Source of the DNA: UBA9464 sp003445095
Lineage (GTDB): Bacteria > Verrucomicrobiota > Verrucomicrobiia > Limisphaerales > UBA9464
Assembly (NCBI GenBank): GCA_035437945.1
Contig: DAOMZG010000101.1
Span: forward strand, 1 to 15,552
DNA length: 15,552 nt
Direction: 5' to 3'
Shown here: positions 8,296-14,475 of the stretch, piece after piece
Layout: every line of letters begins with the position of its first letter
Position numbering within the stretch: position 1 is the stretch's first letter
The notes under the pieces: model-generated
Told to the model about the DNA's origin: nothing
Seen by the model: the letters and a program-made list of their open reading frames with translations, nothing else
Database searches by the model: none
Position numbers and translations under genes: made by a program

Positions 8296-8302
8296 CTCTC
8301 CC
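8296..8302 (-). promoter_or_regulatory. Ribosome binding site deciding the start of the isomerase-like gene
   Basis: On the minus strand GGGAGAG precedes the ATG at 8288 by 7 bases. It is one of the few clear Shine-Dalgarno sites in the window and supports the 416-residue protein over the longer TTG-started reading frame. Confidence 0.6.
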
Positions 8303-8480
8303 GGCAGGTTGCCCCAACTGAAAAGGTCAAATTCGCCAGAACGTTGACCCGGCGATCGGACCAGGGTCCAATGGCCCGCCGAATCGATGAGGTGGGCGGC
8401 AATCGCTCATCCTTCGCGCCATTCGACAACTGTCAGCTATGAAGGCATTGACCTTCGTTCCGTTCTTGAAAACAACCACT
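8303..8480. promoter_or_regulatory. Divergent intergenic region
   Basis: With the preferred starts, this region separates the minus-strand isomerase-like/synthetase pair from the plus-strand envelope cluster and must hold promoters for both directions. A TTGACC occurs at 8344-8349 and another at 8448-8453 on the plus strand, but neither has a good -10 partner. No operator-like palindrome was found. Upstream in-frame starts (TTG 8429 minus, ATG 8439 plus) intrude into it but are not favoured. Confidence 0.35.
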
Positions 8481-9164
8481 ATGAAAATGCACCTGCTCGG
8501 CGCCGCGTTCTGCGTTTCGCTCGCCGCTTTCCTGTCCCTCCAAGCTCAGGTTCCCAACGAAGGACTGGCCAACAGCATCATTGCCGCCCGACAAAAGAAT
8601 GCGGCGCTGATGAAACAATACTCGTGGAATTGCCGCACCGAATTGAGCGAGGACGGGACGGCAAAAGACACGCGAATCGATACGGTGACTTGGGGGCCCG
8701 ATGGTCAACCTCAACACACGCTCCTCAACGACCAGAGCAATCCAGTGCCGCGGGGCTTCTTCCGGCGAAGGATCGCTGACCGGGAAAAAGACCAAATGGA
8801 GGCATATCTGAAGAGTCTCCGCGCATTTCTCCATCAGTATACTCTGCCGACCTCGGGCCAGGTCATCAATCTCATCAGCACTGGCACCATCGCGCCTCCG
8901 GGTCCTGACGGCGTGTTGCAGATCACCGGGGCCAGCGTGGTCGTTCCCGGTGATACGGTTTCGCTTTCCATTGATGCGCCGACGCGCGCGACGCGCCGGA
9001 TGTCCATCATGACCTTCTTCCAAGGCGACGCCGTCAACGTCACCATCACCTTTAAAACGTTGGCCAGCGGCCTCAATTACGCCGCTTACATGCAGGTCAA
9101 TGTCCCAGACAAAGGGCTGACTTTGCTGATTCAAAATTACGACTTCATCAACCAGAACAATTGA
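8481..9164 (+). CDS. Small secreted protein of unknown function
   Basis: I do not recognise a named family. From ATG 8481 it is 227 residues, with a clear signal peptide MKMHLLGAAFCVSLAAFLSLQA ending near residue 22; an in-frame ATG at 8439 would give an unusually long n-region. The mature protein begins with a helix 'NSIIAARQKNAALMKQYSWNCRTELSEDG', then beta-rich sequence ('TRIDTVTWGPDGQPQHTLL', 'GDTVSLSIDAPTRATRRMSIMTFF', 'AVNVTITFKTLASGLNYAAYMQVNVP'). The pattern 'tyr-trp-x-x-arg-thr-glu' followed by a DG-containing strand recalls periplasmic proteins of lipoprotein-sorting-like beta folds, but this is only a resemblance. It is the first gene of the envelope cluster, and its TGA overlaps the TTG that may start the porin gene. 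Confidence 0.75.
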   Translation: MKMHLLGAAFCVSLAAFLSLQAQVPNEGLANSIIAARQKNAALMKQYSWNCRTELSEDGTAKDTRIDTVTWGPDGQPQHTLLNDQSNPVPRGFFRRRIADREKDQMEAYLKSLRAFLHQYTLPTSGQVINLISTGTIAPPGPDGVLQITGASVVVPGDTVSLSIDAPTRATRRMSIMTFFQGDAVNVTITFKTLASGLNYAAYMQVNVPDKGLTLLIQNYDFINQNN

Positions 9165-10819
9165 CGTTCGCGACCCGCGACGGATTCGCATCCCCGTCAG
9201 CAACTCCCAATTGTGAGGGTGCGCACCCGGTGCCTCGAATTCCGGCAACCTTCAGCCGCGGCCATGACCGTATTTGGGCACGGCTGTCTGCCCTGGGCTC
9301 CCGCTCCTGGCCAGCCGCAAGCCTGTCCGGCCTGGCGATTATCTTAATTGAGCCGCCATTGCTGCGAGCGGTAGCCGCGGAGCCAACCAATAATTCCTCG
9401 CCCGGAGGGGTGATTATGATCAACCCCTTGGGGCAAGCCGTCACAGTGTCCACCAACGCGTTGCCACCCGGTTTGCTCCCGCCAGCCAGGGTGGGGCTGG
9501 ATTCTCAAGTACCGACTCCGGCCCGCGGCGGTCTGCTGCCCCAAGCGGTTGTCGATCGACTCAGCGTCGCACGATCAGGGCAAGAAGGGTTTGAACTCTT
9601 GCCGGCTTTCCAGCCGCAGTTAATGCCCTACCTCGCCAGCCAAGACGAGTTCGGCAATACCTCGATCAAACCCGGCCCGTTGATTCCGTCGACGCTGCTC
9701 GACGAACTGGTTCAACGCGGGAAATTTTGGATCTCCGAAGTCGGCCTACGCTACTCGCTTCAACAAACGTTCACCTGGGTAGGCATGACGGACGTGATGC
9801 AGGGGTCTAGTACGCTGGGCTTCTATACGTTCGATTTCGCGGCCAAGTGGGCGCTGTTTGCCAGTCCTTCCGCCGGCACGGCCGGTTGGATTACTACCCA
9901 GATCGAGGCCAAGGTCGGGCTGGGGTCGGCGGGGGCGACCCAAGACGCGCGAACCAACTTGGGATCGGTCACCGATCCGACGGGAATTTGGTCCAGCAAG
10001 AATGGCTTTCGGATTCCGGAGCTCGCGTGGCAACAGTCGATGCGCGACGGCGAAGTGGTCGTCGTGGCTGGAATGATCAGTCAAAACAATTATTTGGATG
10101 CGAACTCATACGCTAATTCCGGCCGGAGCCAGTTTAAGAACTCCGCGTTGATCGACTCGATGGTCGTGCCGCTGACGGGCTACAACTTCGGGGTGAATCT
10201 CCAGTGGCAACCGACGGACGAGTTTTACGGGATGTTGGGCAGTTCGGTGGGTAATGGACACGCGGGCGTGCCACCGTGGAACGATTTTAGTTGGGACAAC
10301 TGGACGCTGGTCGGCGAATTCGGTTACGCGCCAAAAAACGTTCTCGGGCTGGGGCCCGGCGTCTATCGCGTCCAACCGTTTGTCGGACAGATAGGAGGCG
10401 AACCCGCGCAGGCCGGCTTTGGGTTGAACTTTCAGCAGCAATTGGGGCAAGACGCGCCCTTCGGTTGGTTCGGTCGCTTTGGTCGCGGTGGTTCGACCCC
10501 TTTCCATGACGGCGCCACGGCAACAGCCTCGGGCTCACAAGTTGGCACGGGCCTCGTCATGAAAGGGCCGCTCGACCATGTCGGTCTGGGGCGCGGCAAC
10601 GACGCCGCGGGCGTCGGGTTCGTATGGAGCCATCCCAGCGATTCGTCTGGGAACCCGATTTACCACCAGAACGAGTATGTCCTGGAGCTTGGTTATGTGC
10701 TGCAGCTCACACCCACCACGAAACTCCAGCCAGATATTCAAGTGGTTTGGAACGCCGCTCACAACCCCGACTCGGGCGCGGCGATGGTCTTCCAATTGCA
10801 GTTGGACCTGAGTTGGTAA
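9161..10819 (+). CDS. OprB-like carbohydrate-selective outer-membrane porin
   Basis: The frame starts at TTG 9161, overlapping the preceding stop, and gives 552 residues; GTG 9230 with GAGGGT at 9214-9219 is an alternative start. A hydrophobic signal-like stretch 'ASLSGLAIILIEPPLLRAVAAEP' near residues 53-75 favours the later start. A proline-rich linker follows, then the barrel from about residue 185: 'GKFWISEVGLRYSLQQTFTWVGM', 'FYTFDFAAKWALF', 'WITTQIEAKVGLG', 'FRIPELAWQQSM'. The C-terminal part ('NEYVLELGYVLQLTP', 'LQPDIQVVWNAAHNPDSGAAMVF', ending LQLDLSW) is typical of OprB porins, and the terminal aromatic is the usual outer-membrane insertion signal. OprB forms sugar-permeable channels in Pseudomonas; the substrate here is unknown. 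It lies 6 bases before the DUF4239 gene, so the two are probably one transcript. Confidence 0.88.
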   Translation: MTFATRDGFASPSATPNCEGAHPVPRIPATFSRGHDRIWARLSALGSRSWPAASLSGLAIILIEPPLLRAVAAEPTNNSSPGGVIMINPLGQAVTVSTNALPPGLLPPARVGLDSQVPTPARGGLLPQAVVDRLSVARSGQEGFELLPAFQPQLMPYLASQDEFGNTSIKPGPLIPSTLLDELVQRGKFWISEVGLRYSLQQTFTWVGMTDVMQGSSTLGFYTFDFAAKWALFASPSAGTAGWITTQIEAKVGLGSAGATQDARTNLGSVTDPTGIWSSKNGFRIPELAWQQSMRDGEVVVVAGMISQNNYLDANSYANSGRSQFKNSALIDSMVVPLTGYNFGVNLQWQPTDEFYGMLGSSVGNGHAGVPPWNDFSWDNWTLVGEFGYAPKNVLGLGPGVYRVQPFVGQIGGEPAQAGFGLNFQQQLGQDAPFGWFGRFGRGGSTPFHDGATATASGSQVGTGLVMKGPLDHVGLGRGNDAAGVGFVWSHPSDSSGNPIYHQNEYVLELGYVLQLTPTTKLQPDIQVVWNAAHNPDSGAAMVFQLQLDLSW

Positions 10820-10825
10820 GTTAAC

Positions 10826-11572
10826 ATGAATACCACGCTTATCGCCGCTCTTGTGATGGCCAGCCTGGTCGGCGCCGTCCTCCTCGGTAAGAGGATTGGC
10901 CGATCGCTGCCGGTACACCATTTGAACTCGGATACCAAGGACACCGTGAAGTTGGCGATGGGTCTGGTCGCCACGATGTCGGCCCTCCTCTTGGGATTGC
11001 TCGTCAGTTCGGCCAAGGGTTCTTACGACACCGTGCGCAGCGAGATCATCATGATGGGTGCGAAGGTGTCTTTCCTCGATCGGGTATTGGGACTGTACGG
11101 GCCAGACGCAGCGCCCTTGCGCGCTCGTTTTCATGACGCCCTCGACGGAGTGATCCGACAAATGTGGCCGGCTGACGGGCGGACGGCGGTCCCGGACGTC
11201 CATACTGGCGATGCGCTGTATGCGGGCATTCAGAGTTTGTCGCCGCGCGACGACACGCAACGCGCCCTGAAGGCGGAGGCGGCGAATCTAGCGGTCGAAC
11301 TCGCTCAATTACGCACGCTCCTGCACGCGCAATCCATTGCCTCCATTTCGCGTCCGTTGCTGGTCGTCGTGATTCTCTGGCTGGTGATTATCTTCTTCAG
11401 CTTTAGTCTGCTCGCGCCGCCCAACGCCACCGCGACACTCGCCATGCTGGTTTCCGCCTTCGCGGTCACCGGAGCGATCTTTCTCATCTTGGAAATGGAT
11501 CGGCCTTTTGGTGGTGTGGTCCAAGTTTCGAATGAACCATTGGCCAGAGCGTTAGACCAAATGCGCCAATGA
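10826..11572 (+). CDS. DUF4239 bestrophin-like inner-membrane protein
   Basis: This 248-residue membrane protein has four predicted helices: residues 4-22, 43-62, 177-197 and 202-223. The layout of two N-terminal and two C-terminal helices around a soluble helical middle (65-170, 'SYDTVRSEIIMMGAKVSFLDRVLGLYGPDAAPLRARFHDALD'), plus the 'ILEMDRPFGGVVQVSNEPL' ending, fits the DUF4239 bestrophin-like family. Bestrophins are anion channels, but transport by DUF4239 proteins has, to my knowledge, not been shown. The ATG at 10826 follows the porin stop by 6 bases; there is no strong ribosome binding site, which suggests translational coupling. It would place a possible inner-membrane channel next to an outer-membrane porin. 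Confidence 0.83.
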   Translation: MNTTLIAALVMASLVGAVLLGKRIGRSLPVHHLNSDTKDTVKLAMGLVATMSALLLGLLVSSAKGSYDTVRSEIIMMGAKVSFLDRVLGLYGPDAAPLRARFHDALDGVIRQMWPADGRTAVPDVHTGDALYAGIQSLSPRDDTQRALKAEAANLAVELAQLRTLLHAQSIASISRPLLVVVILWLVIIFFSFSLLAPPNATATLAMLVSAFAVTGAIFLILEMDRPFGGVVQVSNEPLARALDQMRQ

Positions 11573-11596
11573 GGCTCCAATCCATCCTCGCCAACT

Positions 11597-12727
11597 ATGA
11601 AATCGAAGCAACTCCGGCTGGTCGCATTAGGCGGCCTACTCAACCTCGTGTCGGTCTCGGACGTATTCGCGCAGGTGCTCTTGGCGCCGGGCCGCCACCG
11701 CGCGGCTGTCCTCGCCGATCTTTGGCGAAGACGCTTCTTAGTCCTCCTGGGCTCCCTCTGGGTAGTCCTCCCGAGCAGCGCGACCGGCGCTTCCCAAAAC
11801 GAAGACGAGGCCATTGCGGTCGCACTTAGCGTCATCAAGGCCGATCGGCAGGAAGTCGTTTCCAAGGCATTGCAACTGACCGACACCGAATCGCGAGCGT
11901 TTTGGCCGCTGTATCGTCAATATCGCGCCGAGATGGACCAAGTGTCCGACGGACTCCTGCGGCTGGTGAAAGAATACGCTCAGTATTATCCGAATGTCCC
12001 CGAAGATCGGGCCAGGCAAATGCTGAAGCAGATGGGCGACCTGGAGAAGAAGCTGTTGGATACGCGCACGAGTTACTTGCGGAAATTCAGCAAGATCCTT
12101 CCCCCGACCAAAAACCTTCGATTCGCCCAGGTCGAGAACCGACTTGATCTCGCCCTTCGACTTCAACTGGCGGCGAATGTCCCCCTGGTTCCCATCGAGG
12201 GTCAGATGAGGGGAACGGCCACGGGCGTGACCGCGTACACGGAAGGCGTTCCTGGAGGAGTAATTGTGGAGACCCTTAAGTTCACGGCGACCGTCGCCGC
12301 AATCGACGCGGCAAACCGCAAGGTAACGCTCGTGAGTTCAGACGGCGTGAAGAGGACTGTGAAGGTTGGACCGGAGGCCAGCAATTTCGATCAGATCCGG
12401 CTGGGCGACCAACTCAAGATCACGACGACCGTGGAAACGGTCGTTCAGATGGCTCGTCCTGGGGACGTTTCCGACGGAGGGAACTCGGTCGTGCTACTCG
12501 CCCCCAAAGGCGCCAAACCGGGCGGAGTGGCGGCGGGGACAGTGCAGGCCACGGGAACCGTCACCGCGATCGACCCGCTCAACCGCACCGCGATGATCCA
12601 CTTTCCGGACGGCTCCACGCAGATCTTCCCAGTGCGCGACGACATTGACCTGACGCAGCGCAAAGTCGGCGACCGAATTGTCTTTCGGGTCGCGGAGATG
12701 ATCGCGCTCAGCGTCGAAAGGCCATAG
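11597..12727 (+). CDS. Periplasmic helical 'FWPLY' domain fused to two OB-like repeats
   Basis: This 376-residue exported protein has three parts. Residues 68-198 are helical and charged ('LTDTESRAFWPLYRQYRAEMDQV', 'YAQYYPNVPEDRARQML', 'RTSYLRKFSKILPP', 'ENRLDLALRLQLAANVPLV'), resembling Spy/CpxP-like periplasmic helical proteins found widely in proteobacteria and PVC bacteria. Residues 225-285 and 313-373 are two copies of a beta domain ('TATVAAIDAANRKVTLVSSDG' ... 'IRLGDQLKITT', and 'GTVTAIDPLNRTAMIHFPDG' ... 'RKVGDRIVFRV'), like DUF5666/CusF-type OB folds. The N-terminus is odd: a signal peptide to FAQ near residue 26 is followed by a second signal-like stretch 'FLVLLGSLWVVLPSSATGA' at 47-65. 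GTG 11675 is a possible later start that would leave one signal. It follows the DUF4239 gene by 24 bases. A chaperone, stress-sensing or ligand-binding role is inferred, not shown. Confidence 0.78.
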   Translation: MKSKQLRLVALGGLLNLVSVSDVFAQVLLAPGRHRAAVLADLWRRRFLVLLGSLWVVLPSSATGASQNEDEAIAVALSVIKADRQEVVSKALQLTDTESRAFWPLYRQYRAEMDQVSDGLLRLVKEYAQYYPNVPEDRARQMLKQMGDLEKKLLDTRTSYLRKFSKILPPTKNLRFAQVENRLDLALRLQLAANVPLVPIEGQMRGTATGVTAYTEGVPGGVIVETLKFTATVAAIDAANRKVTLVSSDGVKRTVKVGPEASNFDQIRLGDQLKITTTVETVVQMARPGDVSDGGNSVVLLAPKGAKPGGVAAGTVQATGTVTAIDPLNRTAMIHFPDGSTQIFPVRDDIDLTQRKVGDRIVFRVAEMIALSVERP

Positions 12728-12730
12728 CCT

Positions 12731-12804
12731 AGGACTGCTGCCAGGGATTGCGGAAACGTTTGACCCCGGAGAGGCCGGCGTCGTGCTCCCAGCAGTTCCT
12801 TTTT
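12731..12804 (+). terminator. Possible terminator after the envelope cluster
   Basis: GGACTGCTG (12731-12739) can pair with CAGCAGTTC (12790-12798), with one G-U pair, and a T-run follows at 12800-12804. The loop is long, about 50 bases, with a small internal CCGG/CCGG stem, so this is a weak candidate. It lies just after the stop of the OB-repeat gene and just before the patatin promoter candidate, where a terminator would be expected. Confidence 0.3.
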
Positions 12805-12833
12805 GGCAATTGCCAACCGCCTCGCGATAGAAT
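12803..12833 (+). promoter_or_regulatory. Promoter candidate with 14-bp palindrome before the patatin gene
   Basis: TTGGCAATTGCCAA at 12803-12816 is a perfect palindrome. Its first six bases, TTGGCA, resemble a -35 box, and TAGAAT at 12828-12833 resembles a -10 box after a 19-base spacer. Transcription would begin near 12840, about 30 bases before ATG 12872. The palindrome would cover the -35 box, a natural place for a repressor or activator dimer. Spacing is slightly long, so the promoter part is tentative; the palindrome itself is exact. Confidence 0.4.
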
Positions 12834-12871
12834 CGTCTCACGCCTTCGCTAATGCGGTGACTTCTTGCGTG

Positions 12872-14290
12872 ATGAAAAAAAAACTTAGGCGCTTCTGCGG
12901 TGACGGACTCCTGGTCTGGATCGGGTCGATCGGGCTCCTCGGTTCGGGGTGTATTCACGCCCCGTTGAACGCTCCGAAAGACGCGATCACTTCGGCCCCG
13001 GGCTATTATTTCGGACAGCGTGTCCCCGAGTCGGTCAATGCGAACGACACCCTGTTCCTGGTCGCCTTTTCCGGCGGTGGTACGCGGGCGGCGGCGATGG
13101 CTTATGGCGTCTTGGAAGAACTCCACCGCACCCCGGTTCCGGGCTCCGTACCCGAGCGGAAGGTCAGCGACGACATCAATGTGATCTCGGCGGTGTCCGG
13201 GGGCAGTGTCACGGCGGCCGCCTATGCCCTCTACCAGGACAAATTGTTCGACTCCTTCGAAAAGGAGTTCCTCAAGCGCGACGTCCAAGGAAAGCTGGTC
13301 GCCAAATCTCTGGTTCCGTGGAATTGGCCTCGCTTGGCTTCTCCCTGGTTCGGACGTTCCGACCTCGCGGCGCGCTACTACGACGAGATTCTGTTCCATG
13401 GGGCGACGTTCTCCGATCTCAATCAGGGCCGGAGACCATTCGTTCTACTCAATGCCACCGAGGTGGCCACGGGCCTCCAGTTTTGGTTTACCCAAGATAT
13501 CTTCGACAACTTCTGTTCCGACATTTCTTCGTACCCCATTTCCCGAGCCGTCGCGGCCTCCTCGGCCGTTCCGGTCGTCCTGTCTCCCATCACCCTCAAG
13601 AGTTACGCCGGCGAGTGCGGCTACATACCGCCCGAGTGGTTGCGCGTTGACGCGGCTACCGGCCAGGGGCTGGCTCTCCTGCAACGGGGCCGAGAGCTCG
13701 CTGAACTGCGCGATCGAACGAACCGGCCGTACTTTCACTTCGTCGACGGCGGGGTCGCCGACAACTTGGGTTTGCGTCCGCTGTTGGAGGGGCTCGCGTA
13801 CTTTGCAGTTCAGCCCGCCAGCCGCCAGGGACTCGAGCTAGAGTCCCTTCGCCGTGTCGTTTTGATTTCCGTGAACGCGCGTTCCTCGCCCATCAACAAT
13901 TGGGATCGCTCCGAGTCGCCTCCCGGCATGCTTACCCTCGCCGTTGCGGCCCCAAGCATCACTATGGATCGATACTCCAAAGACACGGTGGCGATGATGG
14001 GAATGCTGGTGCAAGCCATGAAAAAGCGGCTTCAGGCAAGCAACAAGGGATCGCTTCAGTTTTTTCCCATCACGCTCAGTTTCGACAATTTGCCGGACCC
14101 TGAGGAGAGACGGTACTTCCTCAACGTCCCCACTTCCTTCTTCCTTTCGAATGAAGCTGTGGACCGGCTGCGGGAAGTGGGCGGGAGACTGTTGCGCGAT
14201 TCGCCTCAGTTCCAGGCGCTGCTCCGCGATTACGCCAATCCAGGGTCGGGACCTCCGGTTCTTCCAGAGCATCCCCTCGAGCCGGATTGA
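12872..14290 (+). CDS. Patatin-like phospholipase, probable lipoprotein
   Basis: This 472-residue protein starts at ATG 12872; a TTG at 12803 is inside the promoter palindrome and is unlikely. MKKKLRRF, a hydrophobic stretch and 'LLGSGCIHAP' suggest a lipoprotein cleaved before Cys27, though the lipobox (Gly at -3) is not ideal. Patatin features: glycine-rich oxyanion segment 'FSGGGTRAAAMAYGVLEEL' at 66-84; nucleophile elbow 'SAVSGGSVTAAAY' with Ser109; and 'VDGGVADNLGLRP' with Asp292 completing the Ser-Asp dyad. The elbow has Ala107 where most patatins have Gly, and reads like the VSGGS of cPLA2-type lipases. Family members hydrolyse acyl ester bonds of phospholipids or neutral lipids. The region between the elbow and the DGG motif is long (~180 residues). 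It probably sits in the envelope, facing the periplasm or the surface. It is likely a separate transcript from the preceding cluster. Confidence 0.88.
   Translation: MKKKLRRFCGDGLLVWIGSIGLLGSGCIHAPLNAPKDAITSAPGYYFGQRVPESVNANDTLFLVAFSGGGTRAAAMAYGVLEELHRTPVPGSVPERKVSDDINVISAVSGGSVTAAAYALYQDKLFDSFEKEFLKRDVQGKLVAKSLVPWNWPRLASPWFGRSDLAARYYDEILFHGATFSDLNQGRRPFVLLNATEVATGLQFWFTQDIFDNFCSDISSYPISRAVAASSAVPVVLSPITLKSYAGECGYIPPEWLRVDAATGQGLALLQRGRELAELRDRTNRPYFHFVDGGVADNLGLRPLLEGLAYFAVQPASRQGLELESLRRVVLISVNARSSPINNWDRSESPPGMLTLAVAAPSITMDRYSKDTVAMMGMLVQAMKKRLQASNKGSLQFFPITLSFDNLPDPEERRYFLNVPTSFFLSNEAVDRLREVGGRLLRDSPQFQALLRDYANPGSGPPVLPEHPLEPD
12875..12883 (+). repeat. A9 homopolymer directly after the patatin start codon
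   Basis: Nine consecutive A residues encode Lys-Lys-Lys right after ATG 12872. A slip of one base here would shift the frame of the whole protein. It could be a phase-variation site or only the normal lysine-rich start of a signal peptide. Confidence 0.5.
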
Positions 14291-14475
14291 TCCGCGTGGG
14301 GAGGGGAAAGCCGATGAGACGTTAGGGCTCGGGGAACCCGGGAAAATCTCCGTTTGAATTCGCGGCCGGAGCTCGCTCTGATTTGCGGGTGACCCTTAGC
14401 CGCTTAGTTCCGCTGTTGTTGCCAATCGGACGCAGGCCTCCACGGTTTTCCGTCAAGCCAGTACTCGTTTGCAGA
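14291..14475. other. Intergenic region
   Basis: These 185 bases separate the patatin gene from the LVIVD-repeat gene. I see no stem with a T-run, no clear promoter and no recognisable gene. The reading frame of the following gene is open through the right half: GTG at 14389 and TTG at 14416 and 14419 are in frame, so part of this stretch may be coding. Confidence 0.4.

Noticed and set aside
8288..8429. N-terminal extension of the isomerase-like protein from TTG 8429
   Set aside because: The extra 47 residues have no resemblance to the family, the ATG at 8288 has a good ribosome binding site, and the extension would leave no room for divergent promoters.
10535..11260. Minus-strand 241-codon frame across the porin/DUF4239 junction
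   Set aside because: It crosses two well-supported genes on the other strand and looks like low-complexity shadow sequence.
11569..11829. 86-codon frame starting at the ATGA overlapping the DUF4239 stop
   Set aside because: The coupled start is tempting, but the translation is Arg/Pro/Gly-rich and lies inside the better supported signal-peptide and helical-domain gene in another frame.
12494..13399. Minus-strand 301-codon frame across the OB-repeat and patatin genes
   Set aside because: It runs through the intergenic promoter region and opposite the patatin motifs; no homology is visible.
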